A stretch of 16,714 bases of DNA from JBKJML01 sp046596415. GTDB taxonomy: Bacteria; Actinomycetota; Thermoleophilia; Gaiellales; Gaiellaceae. This document shows positions 1 through 7,110 of the stretch, one piece after another. The stretch is taken from assembly GCA_046596415.1 (NCBI GenBank), contig JBKJML010000002.1, positions 1 to 16,714 of the forward strand, read 5' to 3'. Within the stretch, counting starts at the first letter, position 1. Each line of letters opens with the position of its first letter. A program made the translations under genes and the position numbers. Under the pieces are notes generated by a model, which was given only the letters and a program-made list of their open reading frames with translations, was not told the DNA's origin and ran no database searches.

Positions 1-504
1 GACTGCGAGGGGGGCTGGACCTGGATCATCGACAAGGGCGAGCTCGACGGCGTCACGGTCGACGGGCTCGGCATCGCCGTCTTCGCGGACTGGCCCGGCG
101 CGATCCACGAGGGCGGCGGCGTCGCGAGCGTCTACATCGACGAGCGGGCGAACGACGAGCAGCGCGCGGCGCTCACGCGCGTCGCGCGCGGCGAGGTCGG
201 CGGGCCGTGGGCGGTCTTCATCAACACCTACGAGCTCGACGGGCCGCATTTCGCGCCCTTCGACGTCGAGCTCTCCGAGCACACGAGCCGCTACACGATC
301 GGCGACGTCGCCAGGCTCGAGATGGAGCCGATCCGCAACCCGGTCAGCGGCGACGTGGCCCATCCCTCGGTGCGGCTCCCGCAGGGGCTCGTCTTCGAGG
401 AGGGCTACTACGCCACGTCGAGCGTCTTCACGGTCAGCGACGGCGTCGCCTACGACCACTCGGGGAAGAACACGGAGTACGCGCCCTTCGCCTACTCGGG
501 CTGA
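1..504 (+). CDS. DUF1326 domain protein, C-terminal part (5' truncated by window edge)
   Basis: An open frame runs from the first base to a TGA at 502-504, giving 167 residues without a start, so the N-terminus lies outside the window. The visible part begins DCEGGWTW and continues through DGLGIAVFADWPGAIHEGGG and a later PWAVF segment, which is the pattern I recall for the DUF1326 family; members usually start with a Cys-rich stretch just upstream of this point. Function of the family is not established to my knowledge. There is no signal peptide or membrane segment in the visible part. It lies 36 bp before aceK in the same direction, but aceK seems to have its own leaderless promoter, so an operon is not required. 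Family call is from recalled sequence pattern; truncation is seen directly. Confidence 0.8.
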   Translation, partial: DCEGGWTWIIDKGELDGVTVDGLGIAVFADWPGAIHEGGGVASVYIDERANDEQRAALTRVARGEVGGPWAVFINTYELDGPHFAPFDVELSEHTSRYTIGDVARLEMEPIRNPVSGDVAHPSVRLPQGLVFEEGYYATSSVFTVSDGVAYDHSGKNTEYAPFAYSG

Positions 505-527
505 GCCCGCGTAACCGAGCCCGCGCG

Positions 528-533
528 TATCGT
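528..533 (+). promoter_or_regulatory. Candidate leaderless -10 box of aceK
   Basis: TATCGT (TANNNT form) ends 7 nt before the aceK ATG at 541, so transcription would start at or next to the A of the start codon. No Shine-Dalgarno sequence precedes the ATG, and no good -35 is seen at 17-18 bp. The same TANNNT plus 6-7 nt arrangement recurs before the genes at 6635 and 12894. Confidence 0.4.
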
Positions 534-540
534 CTCGCGG

Positions 541-2271
541 ATGGAGGCTCCCTCGACCGCCCAGGCCATCGCGGCCGTCCTGATCGAGGGGTTCGACCGG
601 CATTACCGCCTCTTCCGCGAGACGAGCGCGCAGGCGAAGGCACGTTTCGAGCGCGCGGCGTGGGAAGAGGCGCAAAGCGCCGTCCAGGAGCGGATCCGCT
701 TCTACGACGAGCGCGTCCGTGAAAACGTCGAGCGGCTGACGACCGAGTTCGACCTCGACTCACTCGACGCAGCCGCCTGGCGCGACGTGAAGCTTCGCTT
801 CATCGGGCTGCTCGTCGACCATCACCAGCCCGAGCTCGCCGAGACGTTCTTCAACTCGGTGATCACCCGCATTCTCCGCCGCACCTATTCCAACAACGAC
901 CTGATCTTCGTTCGCGCCACGATCTCGACCGAGCAGATCGAAGCCGACCCGCCGGCCTACCGCAGCTACTACCCCGGCGAGAGCGGCCTGCGCGACTGCC
1001 TCCTCCGCGTTTTCGGCGACTTCGGCTGGGCCGTGCCGTTCACCGATCTCGATCGCGATGTCGATCTGCTGCTCGCCGCCGTCGGTGAGCCGTTCACGCA
1101 CCTCGAGCCGAACCTCCAGCTCCAGGTGCTCGGCTCGGCGTTCTACCGCAACAAGGCCGCGTACGTGCTCGGGAAGATCGTCAACGGGCACGAAGAGCTG
1201 TCGTTCGTCGTCCCCGTTCTTCACGACGGCGCGGGCGGGCTTGCGCTCGACGCGATCGTGACCGGGGAGGAGCGGATCAACGTCGTCTTCTCGCTCTCCC
1301 GCGCCTACTTCATGGTCGACGTCGAGGTGCCGTCGGGCTACGTCGACTTCCTCCGCACGATGACCCCGGCGCGGTCACGGGCCGACCTCTACACGATGAT
1401 CGGGCTCGGCAAGCAGGGCAAGACGCTCTTCTACCGTGACCTGCTTCAGCACCTGCACCACTCCGAGGACGCGTTCGTCGAGGCGCCCGGCGTGCGCGGT
1501 CAGGTGATGCTCGTGTTCACGCTGCCCTCGTACCCCTACGTCTTCAAGCTGATCAAGGACGTCTTCGGCCACAGCAAGAACACCGATCGGGCGACCGTCC
1601 GCTCCAAGTTCGACCTGGTCAAGCACGTCGACCGGGTCGGAAGGCTCGCAGACACGCTCGAGTTCACGGCGCTCGCACTTCCCGCCGCGCGCTTCTCCGA
1701 CGAGCTACTCGGCCAGCTGCGCTCGCTTGCACCGTCGATGATCGAGACGGACGGCGACAGCCTCGTTATCCACCACTGCTACGTCGAGCGGCGGATGACG
1801 CCGCTCAACATCTACCTCGACCGGGCGCTGCCCGAGGAGATCGAGCCGGTCGTGCTCGAGTACGGCAACGCGATCCGCGACCTCGCGATCGCCAACATCT
1901 TCCCTGGCGACCTGATCTGGCGGAACTTCGGCGTCACCCGAGACGGACGAGTCGTCTTCTACGACTACGACGAGATCGAGTACCTGACCGACATCACCTT
2001 CCGCCGGATCCCGCCGGCGCCGAACCCTGAGGCCGAGCTCGCCGGCGAGCCGTGGTACGCCGTTGCCCGCAACGACGTCTTCCCGGAGGAGTTCGCCACG
2101 TTCCTACTCGGCGAGCCCCGTCTGCGTGAGGCCTTCCTCCGACACCACGCCGAACTGCTCGAGCCCACGTTCTGGCAGGAGTGCCAGCGCCGCGTCGAGG
2201 CGGGGGAGATCGTCGACTTCTTCCCGTATCCCGACGAGCTGAGATTCGCAACGGTATCGATGAACAGCTGA
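541..2271 (+). CDS. aceK: Isocitrate dehydrogenase kinase/phosphatase AceK
   Basis: Bifunctional enzyme that phosphorylates and dephosphorylates isocitrate dehydrogenase and so sets flux between the TCA cycle and the glyoxylate bypass; cytoplasmic. The protein has 576 residues, against 578 recalled for E. coli AceK, and aligns over its whole length. Residues 288-294 are GLGKQGK, the family nucleotide-binding region. The catalytic region reads NIFPGD (D457), then RNFGVT (N462) and VVFYDYDE (D475, D477); these Asp residues fall at the same numbers as the catalytic D457 and D475 of E. coli. The C-terminal EPWY and DVFPEEF motifs are also present. The first ATG gives the family length and is preceded by a TANNNT box, hence this start. 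No isocitrate lyase, malate synthase or isocitrate dehydrogenase lies nearby. The family is best known from Proteobacteria, so its presence in this background is notable. Identity is very secure. Confidence 0.97.
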   Translation: MEAPSTAQAIAAVLIEGFDRHYRLFRETSAQAKARFERAAWEEAQSAVQERIRFYDERVRENVERLTTEFDLDSLDAAAWRDVKLRFIGLLVDHHQPELAETFFNSVITRILRRTYSNNDLIFVRATISTEQIEADPPAYRSYYPGESGLRDCLLRVFGDFGWAVPFTDLDRDVDLLLAAVGEPFTHLEPNLQLQVLGSAFYRNKAAYVLGKIVNGHEELSFVVPVLHDGAGGLALDAIVTGEERINVVFSLSRAYFMVDVEVPSGYVDFLRTMTPARSRADLYTMIGLGKQGKTLFYRDLLQHLHHSEDAFVEAPGVRGQVMLVFTLPSYPYVFKLIKDVFGHSKNTDRATVRSKFDLVKHVDRVGRLADTLEFTALALPAARFSDELLGQLRSLAPSMIETDGDSLVIHHCYVERRMTPLNIYLDRALPEEIEPVVLEYGNAIRDLAIANIFPGDLIWRNFGVTRDGRVVFYDYDEIEYLTDITFRRIPPAPNPEAELAGEPWYAVARNDVFPEEFATFLLGEPRLREAFLRHHAELLEPTFWQECQRRVEAGEIVDFFPYPDELRFATVSMNS

Positions 2272-2295
2272 GTAGGTTGCATGTCGCAACCTACT
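2271..2295. terminator. 10-bp hairpin directly after aceK
   Basis: AGTAGGTTGC (2271-2280), loop ATGTC, GCAACCTACT (2286-2295): a perfect 10-bp stem whose first base is the last base of the aceK stop codon. There is no T-run after it, so it may be a factor-assisted terminator. It could equally be a regulator-binding dyad, since it is only moderately GC-rich and immediately precedes the short ORF at 2297. Confidence 0.45.
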
Positions 2296-2296
2296 A

Positions 2297-2449
2297 GTGC
2301 TCGGCATCCCGCTGACCGACCCGGACCGGCTCGACGCCTTCCGGCGGGGCTGGATCGTGATCGCCGTGTTCGCGGTGCTCGCCGCGCTCGCGTCGCTGCC
2401 GCTCCCGCGAAGGCGGACGCTCGCGGCCACCGTCACCGCAGCGCGCTAG
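2297..2449 (+). pseudogene. Possible MFS-transporter C-terminal remnant (50 aa)
   Basis: A GTG-started frame encodes 50 residues: a polar start ending in DAFRRGW, one hydrophobic segment IVIAVFAVLAALASL and a basic end PRRR. This resembles the last transmembrane helix and tail of DHA2-type MFS exporters. No ribosome-binding site is seen and an in-frame TAG at 2273-2275 closes the frame upstream, so any larger gene has been deleted or was never here. Its TAG stop (2447-2449) and the TAG of the convergent FKBP gene (2448-2446) share the palindrome CTAG. It could be a real one-helix small membrane protein instead. The remnant reading is inference from one helix. Confidence 0.3.
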
Positions 2450-2826
2450 GGCCGCACTGAAAGCAGATCGACGACGAACACCAGCGGCTCGTGCGGCTCG
2501 ATCACGCCACCACCTGCCCCTCGCGCTCCGTAGGCCATCGCGGACGGGATCGTGAGCTTGCGGCGGCCGCCGACCTTCATCCCCTGCACGCCGGCGTCCC
2601 AGCCTGGAATGACCTGGCCCTTGCCGAGCTTGAACTCGAACGGCTGACCACGGTTCCACGACGCGTCGAACTCCTCGCCCGAGCGGAAGGCGACCCCCGC
2701 GTAGTGGACCGACACCACCTGGCCGGCGACAGCCTCGTCGCCGTCACCGACGACGAGATCCTCGATCCCCAACTCGAAGGGGATGTCACCGTCGGGTTTG
2801 TCGATCTGCGGTCGTTCGAGTGGCAA
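2446..2826 (-). CDS. FKBP-type peptidyl-prolyl cis-trans isomerase
   Basis: Catalyses proline cis-trans isomerisation in protein folding; with no signal peptide in the chosen form it should be cytoplasmic. I chose the TTG at 2826 because GGAGG lies 4 nt before it; this gives 126 residues, a usual length for a single-domain FKBP. The frame stays open upstream to 2964, but that extension reads like non-coding sequence and crosses the operator region. With this start the ligand pocket residues expected from FKBP12 are all present: Y42, F53-D54, F63, V72-I73, W76, Y99 and F117, with the typical VIPGWDAGVQGMKVGGRRKL stretch. The gene is divergent from the secreted protein gene at 3079 and convergent with the short ORF at 2297. 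Family certain; exact start moderately certain. Confidence 0.93.
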   Translation of the reverse strand: MPLERPQIDKPDGDIPFELGIEDLVVGDGDEAVAGQVVSVHYAGVAFRSGEEFDASWNRGQPFEFKLGKGQVIPGWDAGVQGMKVGGRRKLTIPSAMAYGARGAGGGVIEPHEPLVFVVDLLSVRP

Positions 2827-2946
2827 GGCGCCTCCAGTTACAGCAATGGACAGGGCCTCGACGATACAACGCCGGCCGCAGCGTCCGGAAGCTGGTCGAA
2901 AGCTCGTCACCGGTTTGTGGCGTCGGAGCACCCGGAATTCACAGTC

Positions 2947-2984
2947 GACTGATTGGTCAATCACTTTCGACTGATTAATCAGTC
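2947..2984. promoter_or_regulatory. Two 16-bp operator-like dyads, 22 bp apart
   Basis: GACTGATTAATCAGTC at 2969-2984 is a perfect 16-bp palindrome. GACTGATTGGTCAATC at 2947-2962 matches it at 13 of 16 positions, in the same orientation and 22 bp upstream, about two helical turns. Both lie in an AT-rich island between the divergent FKBP and secreted-protein genes. Size and symmetry fit a TetR- or MarR-type dimer, but no such regulator is encoded in the window. A TATACG at 2997-3002 could be the -10 of the rightward promoter, placing the perfect site over its -35 region. Confidence 0.6.
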
Positions 2985-3078
2985 AATTAAAAAATGTATA
3001 CGAGTTCGTTTCGAGTGATCTTTACGGCGGTAGGCTTGCACAGATCGTCCTAAAATCCGACGTGAATTGGAGCCCTGC

Positions 3079-5619
3079 ATGCGCGTACGTCTTCTGTTTG
3101 CCGGCCTGCTGCTTCTCGGCCTCACTGCCCTGATTCCCGCCGCCGTCACGCAAGCTGCGACCCCCGCCGGGGGCACCGTCTCCCAGGCTGCGCCCTCGTC
3201 AAGCTGGACGGGCGGGCCCTTCCTCACCTCGAATCCCTCCGGCCTCTGTTTCGCGATCGACCCGTCGTGCGACTCGTACGCGTTGACGGTCTTCCCCCCT
3301 GCGACCGGTAGTTACACGGTCGAGATCACCACGACGCCCTCGTCGGAGGGCGACGACTACGACTTGTTCGTCAACGGCCCGACAGGCTCGCGCGTCGGCA
3401 GTTCGACGACGGCGACCGGCCACGAGAAGGTCGTGCTCACGAACCCCGCTGCCGGCACCTACACGGTGAGCACCCTGGCGTGGCTCGTCGGGCCCGGCGG
3501 GACGTACACCGGCAACGCCGCAATGAGCGTCGGCGCGCCCCCGGCCGCCGATACGGGGAGCGTCCTCTACAACTACGACCCCGCCGCCGCCCAGGCGACC
3601 GCGGAGGTGCCGCTTCGTATCGTCGCGGTCGGCTTCGCTCCCGGCGAGCTCGACGAGTCGAAGATTCTCGGCCAGATTCCCGACACGCAGCGGCCGGGCG
3701 TCCTGATCCCGCGCGGGTCGAGCCCAAGCGGCGACCAGTCGCCGCTCTTCGGCCTGGAGACGCTCGTCAACCACGGGCGCAACTACTACAACACCAGCAA
3801 GCCGTTCCTCGTCCCGTACGAATACAAGTGGAAGCCGCAGTTCGTCTACGCGCCTGCGGCGTTCACGAGCGGCCTGTTCAACGCGATGAAGGCCAATTCG
3901 ACGACCGGCGACTTCTCGAGCTCGCGGAACCGCCAGTACCTCGAGGGCTACAACGCCACCCGCGGTGTCTACCGCGGCACCGGCGCGCTCATCGAGCCGA
4001 ACACCCCGGTTCGCTTCGTCGACGGCGAGAAGACGGAGGACTGGATCGCCGCCAACTCGAAGGCGATGCTCGGCTGGGACGACCCGGCCCGCGGCAAGGG
4101 GCCCGGCCGCAACCCCGGCTACACCGTGTACATCCTGAACACGTGGGACTCGGCTGAGGCTCGTGCGATCCTGAAGCCGCAGGACGAGTACCACGTCTGG
4201 AAGGTCAATCGCTTCGACCCCGACACCGGTGCCTTCGACGGCATCGACTGGGCCCGGATCTGGGGCGGCCGCTACCGCTTCATGATGGTCGACGCCGGTG
4301 CGGCCCCGAACCCGTACGAGGCGGAGTCGTGGGGGAACCGCAATCGGTCCGTCTACGGCTCGGCGAACTACGAGCCGCCGCTCTGGGAGTACCGCGCCAA
4401 CGCACCCCGGCCGGTGACGCTCGTCAACACGGACGAGAGCGTCGAGCAGGCGGTCACGCCGGGCGCGACCTGGGATGAGGAGCAGCTCAACGCAATGCTC
4501 GGTCGCACCGTGAACGAAGCGACTTCATTCCGGTTCCTGCACTCGTACCTCTACGAGCCACAGCCGGCGACCGGCCAGTACTGGTTCTCGGACAACGTCT
4601 GGCACGACGCGAAGGCGGAACTGCCCTGGGCGTCGGACCTGAACAAGCTCTACGACCAGAACACCGTCCTCACCGGGCTACGCACGCTGACCCCGTACCT
4701 GACGTTCGCCGGTGATGTGCGCTTCGCGTATCTCGCCCAGGGTGGGGCGGACAACGACGCCGACCAGGCCATGCTCGATCAGGCCAAGCGCGACGGCGAC
4801 GACATCGTGGGCGCCCCTGGCGTTTCGATGCACACCGATACCGCGATGGACTACATCGACAAGCAGTCGCGGCTCTTCCGTGGTGGCGCGTGCTACACGA
4901 CGGTGCCGGCGATCAACGTCGTCGCCGAGAAGCACTACGCGTGGGCGCTCCCGATCGCGGCCGGAATCGCGACCAACCGCAACGGCGTCCCCTGGGGCTA
5001 CCTCGGCTCGGTCAACGACGTGTTCAAGGCGCCGTCGTCCGACCGCGACCAGTCGATGGCGTTCGCGCACCCCGAGGTGTCGGGCGGCGCGTTCACCTAC
5101 ACGGCGATCCACGAGGCGAGCCATTACCTGGGCCTCGCGCATCCGCACGACTCGATCGGCGCGACGCGGAACGCCGACGGCACGCCTCGCTACTACGACG
5201 GCTTCACGTGGGCGTACAACTCGACTGCATCACCGTCGACGTACTCGCACACCGAGCTCGTCTACTCGATCCTCGACCAGGAGAACATCGCCCGCGGGCA
5301 CGCGGCGTACTACCTGAAGTGGACCGACGAGGCGCTCTCCGAGGCAGGCGAGGCGTACGCGGCACGCGGCGTGACGCAGGTCTCGTTGCTGCCGACGAAC
5401 GCTGCTCGGCTCCGCAAGGAGGCGATCGACGCTTCGGCGAAGGCCGAGGCTCACTTCGCGAAGTTCGACTTCGTGAACGCCACCTTCGCCGCGCAGAAGG
5501 CATGGCGTGCGGCCGCCGCGTATCGCGACATCGCACTCGGGCTTGCGCCCGGAACGAGCGAGCTCGCGAAGGGCACGAAGAAGGAAGGCGCTTCGGCCTG
5601 CCCGTCGGCCCAGCGCTAG
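3079..5619 (+). CDS. Large secreted zinc metalloprotease-like protein (HExxHxxGxxH)
   Basis: The ATG at 3079 is preceded by GGAG 6 nt upstream; an earlier in-frame TTG at 3067 overlaps that site and is less likely. The 846-residue product starts with a Sec signal peptide (MRVR, a hydrophobic run of about 16 residues, then VTQA before ATPAG), so it is exported. Residues about 40-150 form a beta-rich domain with DDYDLFV and a GTYTV repeat, similar in style to pre-peptidase C-terminal (PPC) domains. The central 500 residues match nothing I recognise. HEASHYLGLAH at 678-688 is the zinc-binding and catalytic motif of metzincin peptidases (H678, E679, H682, H688). No methionine follows it; a SILDQ segment stands where a Met-turn might be. 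The C-terminal 90 residues are Ala/Lys-rich and probably helical. Codon use matches the neighbours. Secretion and the zinc motif are seen; peptidase activity and substrate are inferred. Confidence 0.85.
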   Translation: MRVRLLFAGLLLLGLTALIPAAVTQAATPAGGTVSQAAPSSSWTGGPFLTSNPSGLCFAIDPSCDSYALTVFPPATGSYTVEITTTPSSEGDDYDLFVNGPTGSRVGSSTTATGHEKVVLTNPAAGTYTVSTLAWLVGPGGTYTGNAAMSVGAPPAADTGSVLYNYDPAAAQATAEVPLRIVAVGFAPGELDESKILGQIPDTQRPGVLIPRGSSPSGDQSPLFGLETLVNHGRNYYNTSKPFLVPYEYKWKPQFVYAPAAFTSGLFNAMKANSTTGDFSSSRNRQYLEGYNATRGVYRGTGALIEPNTPVRFVDGEKTEDWIAANSKAMLGWDDPARGKGPGRNPGYTVYILNTWDSAEARAILKPQDEYHVWKVNRFDPDTGAFDGIDWARIWGGRYRFMMVDAGAAPNPYEAESWGNRNRSVYGSANYEPPLWEYRANAPRPVTLVNTDESVEQAVTPGATWDEEQLNAMLGRTVNEATSFRFLHSYLYEPQPATGQYWFSDNVWHDAKAELPWASDLNKLYDQNTVLTGLRTLTPYLTFAGDVRFAYLAQGGADNDADQAMLDQAKRDGDDIVGAPGVSMHTDTAMDYIDKQSRLFRGGACYTTVPAINVVAEKHYAWALPIAAGIATNRNGVPWGYLGSVNDVFKAPSSDRDQSMAFAHPEVSGGAFTYTAIHEASHYLGLAHPHDSIGATRNADGTPRYYDGFTWAYNSTASPSTYSHTELVYSILDQENIARGHAAYYLKWTDEALSEAGEAYAARGVTQVSLLPTNAARLRKEAIDASAKAEAHFAKFDFVNATFAAQKAWRAAAAYRDIALGLAPGTSELAKGTKKEGASACPSAQR

Positions 5620-5638
5620 CCAGAAGCCGGTCAAAGAA

Positions 5639-5671
5639 AGGGGAGCGGCAGCCGTGGGCTGCCGCTCCCCT
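5639..5671. terminator. 15-bp hairpin terminator between convergent genes
   Basis: AGGGGAGCGGCAGCC (5639-5653), loop GTG, GGCTGCCGCTCCCCT (5657-5671) is a perfect 15-bp stem. It lies 20 bp after the secreted-protein stop and 17 bp beyond the cupin stop, so it could serve both strands. Neither side has a T-run of more than three. Confidence 0.75.
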
Positions 5672-5687
5672 GAACAGTCGCGAGCCG

Positions 5688-6068
5688 CTAGAGCTGCACG
5701 ATCTCGGCGTCGGACGGGCTGCTCCGTCCGAAGGCCACGAACTCCAATCCGTCAGGCCCGGCAACAAACGACCGAGTCACCGGCCCCGCGACGCGCACCA
5801 CGTCCCACGGGGCGAGTTCGACGGCATCGCCGTCGAGCACGATCGAGCCACTGCCCGCAACGACGACGTACAGCTCCTCTGGTTGCTCGTTGTGCCGGTG
5901 GGCGAAGGGTGAGGACTGCTTCGGGCCGAGCTTCTGGAGGCTGACCGCAAGCTCTGAGGCGTCGAGCACGCTCTTCGCGAATCGCGCCTCGAAGCCCTCG
6001 GGCAGGCCGAACTTCGGCGCCATGTCTTCCAGCGCGCGCAGGTTCGTCTTCGAGAAGTCGGCGCCCAC
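5688..6068 (-). CDS. Small cupin-domain protein
   Basis: A GTG at 6068 gives 126 residues starting VGADFSKTNLRALEDMAPKF, which is where this actinobacterial cupin subfamily normally begins; longer versions would run into the nuclease gene. Cupin motif 1 is present (H57-x-H59, E64/E65, then GSGS). In motif 2 the usual metal His is replaced in PVTRSF, so the metal site is incomplete or the protein binds ligand without metal. It is a one-domain beta-barrel with no signal peptide, probably cytoplasmic. The start lies 10 bp after the stop of the nuclease-like gene on the same strand, so the two are probably cotranscribed and perhaps translationally coupled, since no clear ribosome-binding site is seen. 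Ligand and function are unknown. Confidence 0.85.
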   Translation of the reverse strand: MGADFSKTNLRALEDMAPKFGLPEGFEARFAKSVLDASELAVSLQKLGPKQSSPFAHRHNEQPEELYVVVAGSGSIVLDGDAVELAPWDVVRVAGPVTRSFVAGPDGLEFVAFGRSSPSDAEIVQL

Positions 6069-6078
6069 GGCGGGGACG

Positions 6079-6606
6079 CTAGCCGGTGGCGGCAGCGCGA
6101 GTGGGGACAAGCCGCGTGCTCGGACACGCACCCCAGAGGCCTCGATGAGCAGCCTGCGCCGAGTGGGCGGCTGCGAGGAGCTCCGGGGCGTGCCGGCCAC
6201 GATCGCCGTGGAAGAAATACGGCGTGACCGCTCCCCGCCGGACGAGCTCCAGATTGATGTTCAGGTCGCCGACGAAGACATAGCGCAGTAGGCGCCCGAA
6301 TCGATCCCGGTCGTCGAGTGCCGGATCGCCGACGAGCGTGATCGCCGTGCCCGCAGGCGCGAGCCGCTCGAGCTCGGCGGTCGCTCCGCGCGAGTAGCAC
6401 TCGCCGCCCGTGAGCTCGGGTGCATCGACCTGCACGAGCCGGACGCGCTCGCCGGAGCTCAACCGAAGCGTGTCGCCGTCGCTGACCGACCGCACCTGGC
6501 TCGATTCGGCGTCGGACGCCGGCGACGAGACGATCGAGGCGGCGACGAAGAGCACGGCGAGCGAGGCGACGATGACGAGTGCTGCTGCAGTTCGGCCTCG
6601 CGTCAT
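6079..6606 (-). CDS. Membrane-anchored staphylococcal nuclease-like (SNase) protein
   Basis: Predicted calcium-dependent phosphodiesterase of the thermonuclease fold, facing the outside of the cell. The ATG at 6606 gives 175 residues; the frame is open further upstream, but there it overlaps the divergent small gene. Residues 5-26 form a hydrophobic signal or anchor segment. The SNase core follows: DGDTLRL at 43-49, RLVQVDAPE with R56 and E64, and DRFGRLLRY with R105. These correspond to R35, E43 and R87 of the S. aureus enzyme, so the catalytic set is complete. The C-terminal part ends in RGLWG, usual for the family. It leads a likely two-gene unit with the cupin (10-bp gap) and is divergent from the small gene at 6635. 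Family call is secure; nucleic acid as substrate is by family. Confidence 0.9.
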   Translation of the reverse strand: MTRGRTAAALVIVASLAVLFVAASIVSSPASDAESSQVRSVSDGDTLRLSSGERVRLVQVDAPELTGGECYSRGATAELERLAPAGTAITLVGDPALDDRDRFGRLLRYVFVGDLNINLELVRRGAVTPYFFHGDRGRHAPELLAAAHSAQAAHRGLWGACPSTRLVPTRAAATG

Positions 6607-6621
6607 CGGTCGAGTATGGCG

Positions 6622-6627
6622 TACCCT
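6622..6627 (+). promoter_or_regulatory. Candidate leaderless -10 box of the small gene at 6635
   Basis: TACCCT (TANNNT) ends exactly 7 nt before the ATG at 6635, the same spacing as before aceK. No Shine-Dalgarno sequence is present. Confidence 0.4.
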
Positions 6628-6634
6628 GCCGCCG

Positions 6635-6835
6635 ATGTCAGGGAAGCCCCACAGCACGAGTGGCGGCGCAAAGAAGCGCGGCGACCGCGAGCGCGACGTC
6701 GGGCTGGAGCCGGACGATGCGGCGGCGCAATGGCTGGCGGCGAACGATCCGAAGCCGTTGCCCGAGCCGCCACAGCGAGCGTTCAAGTCGAAGGCCGTGC
6801 ATCGCTTCAGGCAGCGGCAGCAGCGCGGAGCCTAG
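6635..6835 (+). CDS. Small basic hypothetical protein (66 aa)
   Basis: Encodes 66 residues rich in Lys, Arg and Pro: a basic start (SGGAKKRGDRERD), an acidic-hydrophobic patch (DDAAAQWLAAND) and a second basic end (AFKSKAVHRFRQRQQRG). No signal peptide, membrane helix or Cys pair is visible. The DDAAAQWL segment and codon use typical of the neighbours suggest a real gene, as does the leaderless promoter. It is divergent from the nuclease-like gene, 28 bp away, and followed after 44 bp by another small gene on the same strand. I do not recognise a family; high charge would suit a nucleic-acid- or ribosome-associated protein, but that is only suggestion. Confidence 0.6.
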   Translation: MSGKPHSTSGGAKKRGDRERDVGLEPDDAAAQWLAANDPKPLPEPPQRAFKSKAVHRFRQRQQRGA

Positions 6836-6879
6836 CCGCCGGGGGAGGAGGGGCCGCCCGGGGGGCGAAATCGGTCGCA

Positions 6880-7071
6880 ATGCAGGAGCAGAGCCAGATC
6901 GACGAGATGCGGGCCGCTCTCCGCGGTGACCGCGAGCGGGCCGAGCAGTCGCGAAAGACACTCGAGAACGTGCTCGTAGTGGGGCCGCAGACTGTTGCCA
7001 CGCCGGAGCCGGAGCTCGCACCGGTGCCCGAGCGGCGCTCGTTCCTCGGCTCGCTCTTCCGTCGCGGCTAG
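6880..7071 (+). CDS. Small hypothetical protein with helical start and conserved-looking tail (63 aa)
   Basis: ATG at 6880 gives 63 residues. The first 30 (QSQIDEMRAALRGDRERAEQ) are charged and likely helical, perhaps a short coiled coil; a Pro/Glu linker follows, and the protein ends in a distinct RRSFLGSLFRRG, which could be a short amphipathic membrane-touching helix. No signal peptide. No strong ribosome-binding site lies at normal distance; GGGAGGAGG is about 30 nt upstream. It follows the 66-residue gene by 44 bp and precedes the MFS gene by 39 bp, all on the plus strand, but the MFS gene appears to have its own promoter. Not recognised; gene reality is moderately supported. Confidence 0.55.
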   Translation: MQEQSQIDEMRAALRGDRERAEQSRKTLENVLVVGPQTVATPEPELAPVPERRSFLGSLFRRG

Positions 7072-7082
7072 AACCAGCAAAA

Positions 7083-7101
7083 AGGACGTGCGTCCTATAT
7101 T
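7083..7101 (+). promoter_or_regulatory. Perfect dyad overlapping the likely -10 of the MFS exporter gene
   Basis: AGGACG-TG-CGTCCT (7083-7096) is a perfect 6+6 dyad, and its last T is the first base of TATATT (7096-7101), a good -10 box. Transcription would start about 1-3 nt before the GTG at 7111, giving a nearly leaderless mRNA. A dimer bound here would block the promoter. Symmetry and position fit a TetR-type repressor site, typical for drug exporters, but no regulator gene is adjacent. Confidence 0.55.
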
Positions 7102-7110
7102 GCGGCTACC

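Noticed and set aside
2827..2964. 46-residue N-terminal extension of the FKBP gene to the codon at 2964
   Set aside because: It would run from inside the operator dyads, has no family similarity, and the TTG at 2826 has a GGAGG at close distance.
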